In this document: in pieces, positions 25,089 through 35,084 of the stretch
How the letters are laid out: the number at the start of each line of letters is the position of its first letter
How positions within the stretch are numbered: position 1 is the first letter of the stretch
Origin: Clostridia bacterium
GTDB taxonomy: Bacteria; Bacillota; Clostridia; Oscillospirales; Acutalibacteraceae
NCBI GenBank assembly: GCA_017474125.1
Contig: JAFVIF010000074.1
Span: 1-49,605 of the forward strand
Reading direction: 5' to 3'
DNA: 49,605 nt
Notes under the pieces: model-generated
Databases searched by the model: none
Seen by the model: the letters and a program-made list of their open reading frames with translations, nothing else
What the model was told of the DNA's origin: nothing
Position numbers and translations under genes: made by a program

Positions 25089-26193
25089 AATGTAATTTTA
25101 CGTCAATCCAAAGGTTTTCGTAATAGAAGCGGATGTCATCATCTAAATCGTGATAGTATTCGGTAATCGGCATATCTTCATCGCTCGGATAAAGAATTTC
25201 ATTACCGTAATAATAGTAATCGGGGTTGTTTATAACTTTTGAATTAGGCGAAGCGTAGCCAATGTACTCCGCATTAGCAAGAGCAATATCGGGCTCTAAA
25301 AGGAAGTTAATGTAAAGCATTGCGGCTTCGAAGTTTTGACAGCAGGAAGGAATACATATTGAGTCAACGAAAATATTAGTTCCTTCCTTTGGATAAACAA
25401 AGGCTAAATCATCGTTTACTTCATACATTGTGAGATAGTCTCCTGCGTAGTACGGCGCAATTGCGGCTTCGCCCGTTTCCATTTTGCCGTATACCTCATC
25501 CATTACGTAGGATTGTAAATATTTTTTTTGATCTTTAAGCAAATCTGCAGCTTTATCCCAATCGGCCCTGTTTGTTGAGTTAACACTCATACCGCCGTAA
25601 AACTGAGCGGTCATAAAAGCATCTCTCGGATTTGAAAACATAAGTGTATTGTCCTTATATTTCTTATCCCAAAATACTCCCCAGCTGTCGGGTGCTTCAT
25701 CAATCATAGCGGTATTATAAATAATACCTACCATACCTACGTTGTAGGGAACGGAATACTTGTTTTCAGGGTCAAAATATTGATTTTTGTATCTATCTTC
25801 AATATTTTTGTAGTTGGAAATTTTAGAAACGTCAATAGGGAGGAGCATATCCTCTTTAATCATTCTGTCAATCATATAATCGGACGGAATGATTAAATCA
25901 TACGATACTCCCGCTGTCCTTAACTGAGAATACATCGTTTCGTTGCTTTCGAAGGTTGAATAATTAACCTTTATACCGGTAATTCTTTCAAACTCCTTAT
26001 TAACGTCCATACTGCCTTCTGTACCGTCGGAAATATATTCGCCCCAGTTATAAACATTAAGCACTGTGCCGCTCAAGTTATTAGTGTAATCGGCCTCAAG
26101 ATTGAGATCAAAAAACTCGTATGCACAACCCGTAAAGCAACACATCGAAACGATTAAAGATGATATGAGTAGTAGTTTTAAAAATCTTTTCAT
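25087..26193 (-). CDS. potD: Spermidine/putrescine ABC transporter, substrate-binding lipoprotein PotD
   Basis: 368-residue extracytoplasmic binding protein. The N-terminus is a lipoprotein signal: charged MKRFLK, hydrophobic stretch, lipobox FTGC with the acylated Cys at 23. The mature part shows the PotD/PotF pattern: LNVYNWGEYISDGTEGS, FERITGIKVNYSTFESNETM, YDLIIPSDYMIDRMIKEDML and the hinge YSVPYNVGMVGIIYNT. It delivers polyamines to PotB/PotC. Start ATG overlaps the potC stop (ATGA). It is last in the potABCD order, as in most Firmicutes. Confidence 0.93.
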   Translation of the reverse strand: MKRFLKLLLISSLIVSMCCFTGCAYEFFDLNLEADYTNNLSGTVLNVYNWGEYISDGTEGSMDVNKEFERITGIKVNYSTFESNETMYSQLRTAGVSYDLIIPSDYMIDRMIKEDMLLPIDVSKISNYKNIEDRYKNQYFDPENKYSVPYNVGMVGIIYNTAMIDEAPDSWGVFWDKKYKDNTLMFSNPRDAFMTAQFYGGMSVNSTNRADWDKAADLLKDQKKYLQSYVMDEVYGKMETGEAAIAPYYAGDYLTMYEVNDDLAFVYPKEGTNIFVDSICIPSCCQNFEAAMLYINFLLEPDIALANAEYIGYASPNSKVINNPDYYYYGNEILYPSDEDMPITEYYHDLDDDIRFYYENLWIDVKLH

Positions 26194-26993
26194 CTGCTCA
26201 TACCTCTTTTCTTTTCAGAACGGCTTAGAGTAACGTTGTAAAGCAGCATAAGTGCAAACACAACAATAAAAATAAGGGTGGAAAGCGCATAGGTGTCGGG
26301 GGTTACGGTACGCTTTGTCATATTGTAAATAACAATAGGAAGTGTTTGATAGTGTCCGCATGTAAAATAGCTTATTACAAAATCGTCAAGCGAAAGAGTA
26401 AACGCCATAATGAAGCCTGTAAATATACCGCTGGAAATTGACGGAAGTACAACCTTAAAAAATGCCGAAACAGGGGTACAGCCCAAGTCCATTGCAGCCT
26501 GCGCGAGAGCAGGATCAGTCTGGCGAAGTTTAGGTAATACCGATAAAATCACATACGGGAGATTAAAGGTGATATGAGCAATAAGTACCGTGAAAAATCC
26601 GAGTGATTCCGACAATCCAAGCATTTTTCCGAAGAAAATAAACAAAAGCATAAGGGAAACGCCCGTAACAATATCGGCATTCATCATAGGAATATTGGTA
26701 ACAGACATAATTGCCGATTTTGCAAGTTTGCTTCTTAGTGAGGTTATTCCAACGGCCGCCGCCGTACCTAAAACTGTTGAAGCAGTTGCAGAAATAACGG
26801 CAATAAGAAGTGTATGCTGTAATGCATCGAGCATTTCACTGTTGAAAACTAATTCACCGTACCAAGCAAGGGAAAAGCCTTCAAAAACCCAAACACTGGA
26901 GCCGCTGTTAAAGGAAAAGAAAACCATAACGGCAATGGGAGCATACAGGAACAATACGACCAACGCCATATAAAGCTTTGATAATATTTTCAT
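26190..26993 (-). CDS. potC: Spermidine/putrescine ABC transporter permease PotC
   Basis: 267-residue inner-membrane permease with six predicted helices. The cytoplasmic EAA loop contacting PotA reads QAAMDLGCTPVSAFFKVVLP. Typical PotC segments: VFFSFNSGSSVWVFEGFSLAWY near the N-terminus and TLSLDDFVISYFTCG near the C-terminus. It overlaps both neighbours by four bases (ATGA), so the whole operon is translationally coupled. Confidence 0.94.
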   Translation of the reverse strand: MKILSKLYMALVVLFLYAPIAVMVFFSFNSGSSVWVFEGFSLAWYGELVFNSEMLDALQHTLLIAVISATASTVLGTAAAVGITSLRSKLAKSAIMSVTNIPMMNADIVTGVSLMLLFIFFGKMLGLSESLGFFTVLIAHITFNLPYVILSVLPKLRQTDPALAQAAMDLGCTPVSAFFKVVLPSISSGIFTGFIMAFTLSLDDFVISYFTCGHYQTLPIVIYNMTKRTVTPDTYALSTLIFIVVFALMLLYNVTLSRSEKKRGMSR

Positions 26994-27817
26994 AGTACGA
27001 CACCTCCACCCTCATCATCGGAAAACCTGTTCATAATAAACAGAGAAACAAGAATGATTGCCATAAGTACGAGAGATATAGCCGAAGCAACGTTATAATA
27101 ATCGGGTCCTAAATTGAATAAATATTCAATTACGTCACCGATAAGCATGGTTTTATTACCTCCAAGCTTTTGGGAAATGTAAAAAGTGCTCACACTCGGA
27201 ACAAAAACCATTGTAATTCCCGAAACAACACCGGGCATACTTAAAGGTAAAATAACCTTTCTTAAAACCCTGAAGCGGTTAGCACCAAGGTCTTCGGCGG
27301 CTTCGGTAAGAGAAACGTCTATTTTTGACATTACGTTAAAAATAGGCAAAACCATATAGGGCAAAAAGTCGTATACCATACCCAAAATAACCGTTCCGGG
27401 ACGGTTAATTAAATGTAGCGGTCCAAGTCCAATTTTTCCGAGCAGGGTGTTAATAATGCCCGTATTAGAAAGAATCGTTATCCAAGAATAGGTGCGAATG
27501 AGGAAGTTGGTCCACATAGGAAGCATGGTTAAAATCATCATCATACGCTGTGTTCCTGGCTTGCATTTTGTCATAAAATAGGCAAGGGGATAGGCGATTA
27601 TTAAGGTAATAACCGTTGAAATGAAAGCGTATAAAAGAGAAATTAAAAAAGCGTTTTTATATCTGCTTAAATCAGAAAAGTTTGAAAAGGAAAAGTTGCC
27701 TGCGGCGTCGGTTAGCGCATAGTAACCCATAATAAAGAGCGGAACGATTATAAAAAGAGCCGACCACAAAATATAAGGAGCGCGAAGCAACCTTTGTCCT
27801 AAGGATTTTTTGTTCAC
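26990..27817 (-). CDS. potB: Spermidine/putrescine ABC transporter permease PotB
   Basis: 275-residue membrane permease, six predicted helices. The EAA loop is [36 protein letters not shown] is a PotB-type segment. GTG start 7 nt after an AGGAGG located in the end of potA, overlapping that gene by four bases. Forms the translocation pore with PotC. Confidence 0.94.
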   Translation of the reverse strand: MNKKSLGQRLLRAPYILWSALFIIVPLFIMGYYALTDAAGNFSFSNFSDLSRYKNAFLISLLYAFISTVITLIIAYPLAYFMTKCKPGTQRMMMILTMLPMWTNFLIRTYSWITILSNTGIINTLLGKIGLGPLHLINRPGTVILGMVYDFLPYMVLPIFNVMSKIDVSLTEAAEDLGANRFRVLRKVILPLSMPGVVSGITMVFVPSVSTFYISQKLGGNKTMLIGDVIEYLFNLGPDYYNVASAISLVLMAIILVSLFIMNRFSDDEGGGVVL

Positions 27818-28932
27818 TCTTCATCCTCCTCTAAATCAGAAAGATGTTCCATTTCATCACTGTAAGTACTGTAGTCACCGTATTTGCCCGAATATTCGGA
27901 CTTTTTCATAATATGGATTGCATCGGGCTCAATAAATAAGCCGACGTGTTCGTCAACCTTATGCTCGTCGGTGGTCTGAATCATCCATTTAAATCCACCG
28001 ATATCGACTATAATTTCATAATAAACTCCAAGGAAGGTGACCGACGTAACGATACCGGTTAGCATACCCTTGTCTACGGGAACGATATCAACGTCCTCAG
28101 GGCGGACAACGACGTCAACCTTTTCATCCTTATTAAAACCTGAGTCAAGACAGTTAAAGGTTTGACCCGAAAATTCAGCGAGAAAGTCTTTACGCATAAT
28201 ACCGTCAAGAATATTCGATTCGCCTATAAAATCGGCCACAAAAGCGTTTTGAGGCTCGTTATATATATCCTGCGGTGTGCCGATTTGCTGAATTTTACCG
28301 TTATCCATAACAACAACTCTGTCCGACATAGAAAGAGCTTCTTCCTGATCGTGAGTAACGAAAATAAAGGTAATACCGAGCTGTTGCTGAATTTTTTTGA
28401 GTTCGTTCTGCATATCCTTACGAAGCTTCAAGTCAAGAGCGGCAAGAGGCTCGTCAAGTAAAAGCACACGCGGATTGTTTGCGATAGCTCTTGCAATGGC
28501 AACACGTTGCTGCTGACCGCCGGACAGGTTGTGAATTTTACGTTTTTCCATACCGCTTAAATTAACAAGCGCCATCATTTCGGTAACCTTTTCTTTTATT
28601 TCATCCTCGGGAAGCTTTTTTAGTCTTAAACCGAAAGCGACGTTTTCAAAAACGTTAAGATGAGGGAAAAGGGCGTACCTTTGGAAAATGGTGTTAACCT
28701 GCCTTTTGTGTGCAGGTACGCTGTTTATTTTTTCTCCCGAAAAAATAATTTCACCATTATCCGGCTCCAAAAAGCCTGCAATGATGCGCAGGGTAGTGGT
28801 TTTGCCGCAACCCGAAGGGCCGAGAAGAGTTATAAACTCTTTATCACGGATATCGAGGTTAATACCGTCTAATACCTTTTCGCCTTCGAATGACATGGTG
28901 ATGTTTTTTAATTCTATTATATTGTTGTTCAT
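27814..28932 (-). CDS. potA: Spermidine/putrescine ABC transporter ATPase PotA
   Basis: Cytoplasmic ATPase of the importer, 372 residues. Walker [14 protein letters not shown], signature [14 protein letters not shown], Walker [13 protein letters not shown] and the H-loop [17 protein letters not shown] are intact; a C-terminal TOBE domain (about 250-345) carries the [12 protein letters not shown] motif. The last ~25 residues are acidic, ending DLEEDEE. First gene of potABCD; GGGGG site 8 nt before the ATG. A leader of about 290 nt precedes it. Confidence 0.95.
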   Translation of the reverse strand: MNNNIIELKNITMSFEGEKVLDGINLDIRDKEFITLLGPSGCGKTTTLRIIAGFLEPDNGEIIFSGEKINSVPAHKRQVNTIFQRYALFPHLNVFENVAFGLRLKKLPEDEIKEKVTEMMALVNLSGMEKRKIHNLSGGQQQRVAIARAIANNPRVLLLDEPLAALDLKLRKDMQNELKKIQQQLGITFIFVTHDQEEALSMSDRVVVMDNGKIQQIGTPQDIYNEPQNAFVADFIGESNILDGIMRKDFLAEFSGQTFNCLDSGFNKDEKVDVVVRPEDVDIVPVDKGMLTGIVTSVTFLGVYYEIIVDIGGFKWMIQTTDEHKVDEHVGLFIEPDAIHIMKKSEYSGKYGDYSTYSDEMEHLSDLEEDEE

Positions 28933-29220
28933 TCAAGCATCCCCCTTTGCGGTCACTTTGTGCCGCGAAAGCATAATAATTGCTCTGCGCGATACCGCAG
29001 AATTTTTGCCGTATTGCCGCCCCGCAAAGAGTTTTTCATAGTATTAAATAAATCAAGTGACTATGGCAATTCGCTTAATTCTGCATTCAACACAGATGCC
29101 CAGAATTTTAAAATTTCATACCAAAAAAAGACCGCTATTATCTGAACGCAAATAGAAAATTTGTAATTAAAATAAGCGCAGAAACAACGGAACGGTTTCG
29201 TAATGAAATTTATATTCATT
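28933..29220 (-). promoter_or_regulatory. Long 5' leader of potABCD with candidate regulatory RNA fold
   Basis: Between the predicted start (about 29221) and the potA ATG there are about 290 nt with no open frame. The 3' part can fold: an 8-bp closing stem CTTTGCGG (29029-29022) with CCGCAAAG (28952-28945) encloses 69 nt that include a 6-bp hairpin TCTGCG/CGCAGA (29001-28996 with 28989-28984). The closing stem ends beside the GGGGG ribosome binding site (28945-28941). An alternative pairing GCGG/CCGC near 28965-28949 would compete with it. A translation-control element, perhaps polyamine-responsive, is an inference. Confidence 0.4.
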
Positions 29221-29227
29221 TTAGAAT

Positions 29228-29256
29228 AATATATTGCAAATTTTTATTATTGTCAA
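29228..29256 (-). promoter_or_regulatory. potABCD promoter
   Basis: Minus strand: -35 TTGACA (29251-29256), 17-nt spacer, -10 TATATT (29228-29233). The bases 29257-29416 between this and the ruvC promoter are AT-rich and show nothing else. Confidence 0.7.
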
Positions 29257-29416
29257 GTGTTTTTTTGACGATTATTGCTGAATAATCAGCATTTATAATC
29301 CATAGATTTTAAATCCTCGTTTTTTCTCCCTTTTTCTACCATTTACTAACTTTTTTAGCCCAAAAAAAGATGGCAGAATATATTATAAATAATTTATTAA
29401 AAATATTATAATGCTA

Positions 29417-29445
29417 TTGCTCACAGCAAAAAATTGTGGTATAAT
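29417..29445 (+). promoter_or_regulatory. ruvC operon promoter
   Basis: -35 TTGCTC (29417-29422), 17-nt spacer, -10 TATAAT (29440-29445). No terminator is visible from here until 40056, so this may drive the whole 10-kb gene train. Confidence 0.65.
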
Positions 29446-29477
29446 AAACCAAATATGTAAAAAGGGAGGTGTTTGCC

Positions 29478-29984
29478 GTGATAATTTTAGGGATCGACCC
29501 CGGTTATGCTCTTATAGGTTACGGTGTTATTTCTTATAGCGGCGGACACTTCAAAACCATAAATTTCGGTGCGGTAACCACTCCTGCAGATATGCCTTTC
29601 CCCGCAAGGCTCGAAATTATTTATCGCGATATTAATCAGCTTATTAATGAATTCAAGCCTGATGCGCTGTCTATTGAAAAATTGTATTTTAACACCAATA
29701 CAACTACTGCTATTGATGTTGCACAGGCCAGAGGTACTATTGTACTTGCCGCACAAATGAATAAAGTACCTGTTTACGAATATACACCCTTGCAGGTTAA
29801 GTCTGCAGTGACGGGCTTTGGCAGAGCTGAAAAAATTCAGGTTATGGAAATGACTCGTTCTTTGCTTGGTCTCTCAAAGGTTCCGAAGCCTGATGACACA
29901 GCTGATGCTTTGGCACTTGCTATATGTCACGCTAACACCGGCACAGGTAAATTTGCCGCCATAATGAAAGGAGAAACAAAATGA
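29478..29984 (+). CDS. ruvC: Holliday junction resolvase RuvC
   Basis: Endonuclease that cuts Holliday junctions made by recombination. 168 residues with the four acidic catalytic positions: Asp in ILGIDPGYALIGYG, Glu in ALSIEKLYF, and the two Asp of DDTADALALAICH. Frames open at GTG 29469, but the GTG at 29478 lies 8 nt after GGGAGG and gives the normal MIILGIDPG start. Its end overlaps ruvA by four bases. Confidence 0.95.
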   Translation: MIILGIDPGYALIGYGVISYSGGHFKTINFGAVTTPADMPFPARLEIIYRDINQLINEFKPDALSIEKLYFNTNTTTAIDVAQARGTIVLAAQMNKVPVYEYTPLQVKSAVTGFGRAEKIQVMEMTRSLLGLSKVPKPDDTADALALAICHANTGTGKFAAIMKGETK

Positions 29985-30583
29985 TTGCTTCGCTCAACGG
30001 AATTTTAACCTATCTTGAAACCTCTTTTTGCATTATTGAATGCTCGGGTGTAGGTTTTAAATGCGCTATATCTTCTCAAACCTTAGGTTTAATGCCGAAA
30101 ATCGGCGAAAAAGTTAAGCTTTATACCTATATGTCGGTCAAAGAAGATGCTATCGACCTTTACGGTTTCTCAAATATGGACGAGCTTGAGTGCTTTAAAC
30201 TGATAACCTCAGTTAGCGGCGTGGGACCTAAAATCGGTATTGCTATTCTTTCTACCTATAAATCAGAGCAGGTTTCAGCTTACATAGCCGCAAATGATGC
30301 TAAAGCCCTAACTTCAGCGTCAGGTGTAGGCTTAAAGCTTGCACAGCGCATTATTCTTGAATTAAAGGATAAGGTTGCGGCTTTACCCGGTAGCAACAGT
30401 GAAACGGTCACTAATGTTGGTAACGCAGGTGCTTCCTCAAATTCAAAAGAGGCTGTTGCTGCACTCGTTTCACTCGGCTACTCTCAAAGTGATGCAGCCT
30501 TAGCCGTTGGTAAATTATCTCCCGATAATTCGGTGGAAAACCTTATAAAAGAAGCGCTTAAACTTTTAGCAAGGCAGGTATAA
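29981..30583 (+). CDS. ruvA: Holliday junction branch migration protein RuvA
   Basis: 200 residues. N-terminal OB fold (MIASLNGILTYLETSFCIIE), central double helix-hairpin-helix (LITSVSGVGPKIGIAILS and LTSASGVGLKLAQRIILEL) that binds the junction, and a C-terminal domain contacting RuvB (EAVAALVSLGYSQSDAALAV). ATGA overlap with ruvC; 6 bp before ruvB. Confidence 0.96.
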   Translation: MIASLNGILTYLETSFCIIECSGVGFKCAISSQTLGLMPKIGEKVKLYTYMSVKEDAIDLYGFSNMDELECFKLITSVSGVGPKIGIAILSTYKSEQVSAYIAANDAKALTSASGVGLKLAQRIILELKDKVAALPGSNSETVTNVGNAGASSNSKEAVAALVSLGYSQSDAALAVGKLSPDNSVENLIKEALKLLARQV

Positions 30584-30589
30584 AAATTT

Positions 30590-31660
30590 ATGATTGAAAC
30601 TACTGATTTTAACGTTGACGATTTTGAAGGCAGAATTGTATCTCCGGAATATAGCAATAATGACGGGGATTCCGAAGTTAGCCTGCGTCCTAAAAATTTG
30701 GATGAATATATAGGTCAGGAAAAAGCTAAAGACAACCTTCGTATTTATATTCAGGCCGCTTTACAGCGTAAAGAATCCCTCGACCACGTTTTACTTTACG
30801 GACCTCCCGGACTTGGCAAAACTACGCTTTCTACAATTATCGCTAAGGAAATGGGCGTTAATTTAAGAATAACGTCCGGTCCCGCTATTGAGAAGCAGGG
30901 CGATTTGGTTGCTTTGCTCACGAATTTAAACGAGGGCGACGTATTATTTATCGATGAAATTCACCGATTATCCCGTAACGTTGAAGAAATCTTATATCCT
31001 GCTATGGAGGATTTTTCGGTTGATATTATTATCGGGAAAGGCCCTTCCGCAAGGTCGATACGACTTGACGTCCCTCACTTCACTTTAGTAGGTGCAACAA
31101 CGCGAAGCGGTCAGCTTACCGCTCCGCTGAGAGACCGCTTCGGAGTGCTTTTACGCCTTGAGCTGTATACACCTGAGGAGCTTGCAAAAATAGTTACCCG
31201 TTCTGCCACTATTTTAGGAATAGGTATTGATTATGAGGGTGCACTTGAAATTGCATCCCGCTCAAGAGGAACACCGCGTATTGCCAACCGTTTATTAAAG
31301 CGCGTACGCGACATTGCTCAAATCGAATTTGACGGTACAATTACCGTTGAGGTTGCCAAATCCGCCTTGGCTCGCTTTGAAATTGATGAACTCGGTCTTG
31401 ACGAGTTTGACAGAAAAATGCTTAAAACCATTATTTATAATTACGGTGGCGGTCCCGTTGGTCTTGACACACTTGCCGCCGCTGTCGGAGAAGAGGCAGT
31501 TACCATTGAGGACGTTTATGAGCCTTACCTTATGCAAATAGGCTTTTTGACACGTACTGCAAGGGGAAGATGTGTAACCAAGCTTGCCTATGACCATCTT
31601 GAAATTCCGTGGCCTCAGGGCGGACCTGCTTCGCCGCAGCAACACATTTCTATAGATTGA
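30590..31660 (+). CDS. ruvB: Holliday junction helicase RuvB
   Basis: AAA+ motor that drives branch migration. 356 residues: Walker [13 protein letters not shown], Walker [10 protein letters not shown], sensor/arginine region [18 protein letters not shown], sensor 2 [17 protein letters not shown], and the C-terminal winged helix with [15 protein letters not shown] and [10 protein letters not shown]. About 25 non-conserved residues precede the canonical [12 protein letters not shown]. No strong ribosome binding site in the 6-bp gap, so translation is probably coupled to ruvA. Confidence 0.96.
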   Translation: MIETTDFNVDDFEGRIVSPEYSNNDGDSEVSLRPKNLDEYIGQEKAKDNLRIYIQAALQRKESLDHVLLYGPPGLGKTTLSTIIAKEMGVNLRITSGPAIEKQGDLVALLTNLNEGDVLFIDEIHRLSRNVEEILYPAMEDFSVDIIIGKGPSARSIRLDVPHFTLVGATTRSGQLTAPLRDRFGVLLRLELYTPEELAKIVTRSATILGIGIDYEGALEIASRSRGTPRIANRLLKRVRDIAQIEFDGTITVEVAKSALARFEIDELGLDEFDRKMLKTIIYNYGGGPVGLDTLAAAVGEEAVTIEDVYEPYLMQIGFLTRTARGRCVTKLAYDHLEIPWPQGGPASPQQHISID

Positions 31661-31673
31661 AAAGAGTATTTTA

Positions 31674-32546
31674 ATGAGATTTCTTGATAATTTTTATGAT
31701 TATGAATTAATTGATGCCGAAGGCGGAGAGAGACTGGAGCGTTGGAAGGATATTATCCTCATCCGTCCCGACCCACAGGTTATTTGGAAGGGCGAAAGAA
31801 AAGATAAAAGGTGGAGAGATCCGCATGCCGTTTATCACAGGAGTAACTCGGGCGGCGGATATTGGGAAACCTTAAAAAGCGTTCCCGACGTTTGGTCGGT
31901 TAATTTCGAAAACTTAACCTTTCGATTAAAGCCGATGGGCTTCAAGCATACAGGACTTTTTCCCGAGCAAGCAGTTAACTGGTCCTTTGCGGCCGAAAAA
32001 ATTAAAAACGCAGGTCGTAAGATATCGGTGCTTAATCTTTTTGCATATACCGGCGGCGCAACCGTTGCTTGCTTAGGTGCGGGTGCATCGGTTACTCACG
32101 TTGATGCGTCTAAAGGCATGGTGCAATGGGCAAAGGAAAATGCCGAAGCCTGCGGACTTAAAGACGCTCAGGTTAGATGGCTTGTTGATGATTGCCTTAA
32201 ATTCGTTAAAAGGGAGATAAGACGAGGAAATAAATACGATGCCATTATTATGGACCCTCCTTCGTACGGCAGAGGACCAAACGGCGAGGTTTGGAAGCTT
32301 GAGCAGCAAATTGACGAGTTGTTAACCGAAACCGGCAAGCTTTTAAGTGATAATCCTTTGTTCTTCATTTTAAATTCCTATACGGGCGGTCTTTCACCCA
32401 CAATTTTAAACTATATGGTAAAAACCTTGATTGCTCCAAACGGCAAGGGAAAGGTTTATACCGATGAAATCGGACTTAAAATTACTGCGCGCGACGTAAT
32501 AATGCCAAGCGGTAATACGACAATATGGACAAATAACGATGAATGA
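31674..32546 (+). CDS. Class I SAM-dependent methyltransferase, RlmI/COG1092 type
   Basis: 290 residues. SAM motif I in LNLFAYTGGATVACLGAGA, acidic motif II THVDASKGMVQWAKENA, and motif IV IIMDPPSYGRGPNGEVW with the catalytic-type DPPSYG. This is the pattern of the RlmI/YccW group that forms 5-methylcytosine in 23S rRNA, but the N-terminal PUA domain is missing or very short, so the exact substrate is uncertain. It lies 13 bp after ruvB and overlaps ecfA1 by 8 bases. Confidence 0.85.
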   Translation: MRFLDNFYDYELIDAEGGERLERWKDIILIRPDPQVIWKGERKDKRWRDPHAVYHRSNSGGGYWETLKSVPDVWSVNFENLTFRLKPMGFKHTGLFPEQAVNWSFAAEKIKNAGRKISVLNLFAYTGGATVACLGAGASVTHVDASKGMVQWAKENAEACGLKDAQVRWLVDDCLKFVKREIRRGNKYDAIIMDPPSYGRGPNGEVWKLEQQIDELLTETGKLLSDNPLFFILNSYTGGLSPTILNYMVKTLIAPNGKGKVYTDEIGLKITARDVIMPSGNTTIWTNNDE

Positions 32547-33393
32547 TAAAAATATTATTGAAGTTAATAATCTTTCATACGAATATAACGGTGAAGACAG
32601 CTCGGTTGTTCTTGAGGATTTTAATTTGAGCATTGCTCGCGGCTCTTTTACTGTTATATTAGGGCATAACGGCTCCGGTAAATCAACCCTTGCTAAGCTT
32701 ATGAACGGCTTATTAAAGCCTTCTGAAGGCAAGGTATGTGTCGACGGACTGTTTACCGACGATACAGACAGCGAAATTGAAATCAAACGACGCGTTGGAC
32801 TTGTTTTCCAAAATCCCGACAATCAAATCATCTCTTCGGTTGTTGAAGAGGACGTTGCTTTCGGTCCCGAAAATTTAGGCTATTCGCCCGAAGAAATTCG
32901 CAAACGTGTAGACGAGGCGCTAAAGGCTGTCAATATGTACGAATACAGAAAAAGCGCACCGCATAATCTTTCGGGCGGTCAAAAGCAAAGAGTTGCCATA
33001 GCAGGCATACTTTCAATGACTCCTGAATGTATTATTCTTGACGAGCCTACAGCAATGCTTGACCCGCAAGGCAGACAAGAGGTTATGGAAGCTTTGTTAA
33101 GCCTTAACAGAAAGCATAATAAAACTATTGTGTTAATTACACATTTTATGGAAGAAGCGCAGTTCGCTCACCGAGTTATTGTTATGAATGACGGAAAAAT
33201 AACAGTAGACGGCACTCCTAAAGAGGTTTTTTCGGAAATCGAGTTGCTTAAAGCCGCCGGCTTAAGCATTCCGCAAACAACCGAATTGCTTTACGTTCTT
33301 AAAAACAACGGAATTAACGTTGACGACGGAATTATCTCTATTGAAGATTGCGCAAGCGCTATTGCTGATATTTTAAGCAAAAGCCAATTATAA
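32539..33393 (+). CDS. ecfA1: Energy-coupling factor transporter ATPase EcfA1
   Basis: 284-residue ATPase of a group II ECF vitamin transporter. Walker A LGHNGSGKSTLAKLMNGLL, Q-loop VFQNPDNQI, signature LSGGQKQRVAIAGIL, Walker B IILDEPTAMLD, and H-loop ITHFMEEA. Pairs with EcfA2 and EcfT. No substrate-binding S component is in the window, as expected for a shared module that serves S proteins encoded elsewhere. Confidence 0.95.
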   Translation: MNDKNIIEVNNLSYEYNGEDSSVVLEDFNLSIARGSFTVILGHNGSGKSTLAKLMNGLLKPSEGKVCVDGLFTDDTDSEIEIKRRVGLVFQNPDNQIISSVVEEDVAFGPENLGYSPEEIRKRVDEALKAVNMYEYRKSAPHNLSGGQKQRVAIAGILSMTPECIILDEPTAMLDPQGRQEVMEALLSLNRKHNKTIVLITHFMEEAQFAHRVIVMNDGKITVDGTPKEVFSEIELLKAAGLSIPQTTELLYVLKNNGINVDDGIISIEDCASAIADILSKSQL

Positions 33394-33409
33394 GAAAGGA
33401 TGAACGATA

Positions 33410-34276
33410 ATGCCTATATTGGAAGCCGACAAGCTTACCTACACCTATGCGCCGGGCACTCCCTTTAAGCATACAGCGGTAAATAATATATCTTTCTCTG
33501 TCGAAAAAGGCGAAATAACCGGCATTATCGGACATACCGGTTCAGGTAAGTCAACGCTTTTACAGCTCTTAAACGGTTTATTAAAACCTACAAGCGGACG
33601 TGTTTTACTCGACGGCAAGGATATTTGGGAGGAACCGAAAAATATTAGTGCCATTCGTTTTAAAATAGGTCTTGTATTCCAATATCCTGAGTATCAATTA
33701 TTTGAAGAAACGGTTAAGCAGGATATCGCATACGGCCCTAAGAATATGAAACTAAACGATGAAGAAATTGAACAGCGTATCGTATCTGCCGCAAGCATTG
33801 TTGGTCTTAAGGATGGCTTACTTGATAAATCTCCCTTTGATTTATCGGGCGGTGAAAAGCGTAGAGTTGCTATTGCAGGTATCATGGCAATGCAACCCGA
33901 AATTATCGTTTTTGACGAGCCTACGGCAGGGCTTGACCCACAGGGAAGGGAAACTGTATTTAACGCAATACGCGAATACAGAAAGCAAAATAACGCAACC
34001 GTTATAATCGTTTCTCACAGTATGGAGGATATGGCTTCAATCTGCGATAAAATTATCGTTTTAAACGACGGTGAAGCAGTTCTGCACGACAGTGTTGACA
34101 ATGTATTTAAAAACTCGGAATTTCTTAAAAGCATCGGACTTAACGTTCCGTACGTAACAAAAATTATGCTCAGTCTTAAGGAACGCGGCTTTGACGTGCC
34201 CACCGACGTATTTACGGTCGACAACGCCGCTAAGGTTCTTCTTAGCTTAATCAAGGGGGGTGCTTCTCTTGATTAG
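33410..34276 (+). CDS. ecfA2: Energy-coupling factor transporter ATPase EcfA2
   Basis: 288 residues. Begins with the EcfA2 pattern LTYTYAPGTPFKHTAVNNIS; Walker A GHTGSGKSTLLQLLNGLL, Q-loop VFQYPEYQLFEETV, signature LSGGEKRRVAIAGI, Walker B IIVFDEPTAGLDPQGRE, H-loop VSHSMEDMA. ATG after AAGGA, 16 bp behind ecfA1; its end overlaps ecfT by 8 bases. Confidence 0.95.
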   Translation: MPILEADKLTYTYAPGTPFKHTAVNNISFSVEKGEITGIIGHTGSGKSTLLQLLNGLLKPTSGRVLLDGKDIWEEPKNISAIRFKIGLVFQYPEYQLFEETVKQDIAYGPKNMKLNDEEIEQRIVSAASIVGLKDGLLDKSPFDLSGGEKRRVAIAGIMAMQPEIIVFDEPTAGLDPQGRETVFNAIREYRKQNNATVIIVSHSMEDMASICDKIIVLNDGEAVLHDSVDNVFKNSEFLKSIGLNVPYVTKIMLSLKERGFDVPTDVFTVDNAAKVLLSLIKGGASLD

Positions 34277-35081
34277 CGATATTACTTTCGGTCAGTATTT
34301 TCCTGCAGAGTCGGTTATTCACCGCCTTGACCCGCGCACCAAATTCTTAATGTTGATTTTTATAATAGTTTTAATATTTCTTGCTACTGATTTTTACGGT
34401 ATGGCGGTTGTTTTAGCATTATGCTTAGCAGTAATGCTTTTATCCAAAATACCCTTTAAAATGTATTTTAAGAACTTAAAGGCTATATTGCCGGTACTGC
34501 TTCTGACAGCTATCATTAATTCTTTATACGTTAAAGAGGGCACCGTCCTGTTTGATAAATGGATTATTACCATTACTTCCGGCGGTATTTATAAAGCTGT
34601 ATTTATGGCTGTGCGAATTGCTTTACTGATTATTATTAGCTCTACTTTAACCTATACTACAACTCCTAATGATTTAACCGACGCTATTGAACGTCTTTGT
34701 AAGCCTTTAAAATATATCGGTCTTGGCTCAGCTGTTCATATGCTGACGATGATGATGACAATCGCGCTTAGGTTTATACCAACGCTTATTGAAGAAACGC
34801 AGAAAATTATGAATGCGCAAAAAGCTCGCGGAGCCGATATTGAAAACGGTGGCTTAATAAGCAGAGTGAAAGCACTTGTTCCCATACTGATTCCGTTAAT
34901 TATTCTGTCAGTTCGCAGAGCATACGATCTCGCCGAAGCAATGGAATGCCGTTGCTATAACGGCGGTGTAGGAAAACAGCGTATGAAACAGTTAAAATTC
35001 GGCTCAAGAGATGCCGTTGCAGTTGTCATTTGCTTTGCGTGGGCCGCCGTTATAATAGCACTTAGAATATTATTGGGGTAA
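34269..35081 (+). CDS. ecfT: Energy-coupling factor transporter transmembrane protein EcfT
   Basis: 270-residue membrane scaffold of the ECF transporter with five to six hydrophobic helices. Opens with ISDITFGQYFPAESVIHRLDPRTK, the clostridial EcfT start. The first coupling motif is KARGAD; the second, normally A-R-G-like, reads ECRCY. A GTG at 34260 also opens the frame, but the TTG at 34269 gives the family N-terminus and is spaced correctly from AAGGGGGG. truA follows after 3 bp, a linkage conserved in Firmicutes. Confidence 0.93.
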   Translation: MISDITFGQYFPAESVIHRLDPRTKFLMLIFIIVLIFLATDFYGMAVVLALCLAVMLLSKIPFKMYFKNLKAILPVLLLTAIINSLYVKEGTVLFDKWIITITSGGIYKAVFMAVRIALLIIISSTLTYTTTPNDLTDAIERLCKPLKYIGLGSAVHMLTMMMTIALRFIPTLIEETQKIMNAQKARGADIENGGLISRVKALVPILIPLIILSVRRAYDLAEAMECRCYNGGVGKQRMKQLKFGSRDAVAVVICFAWAAVIIALRILLG

Positions 35082-35084
35082 TTT

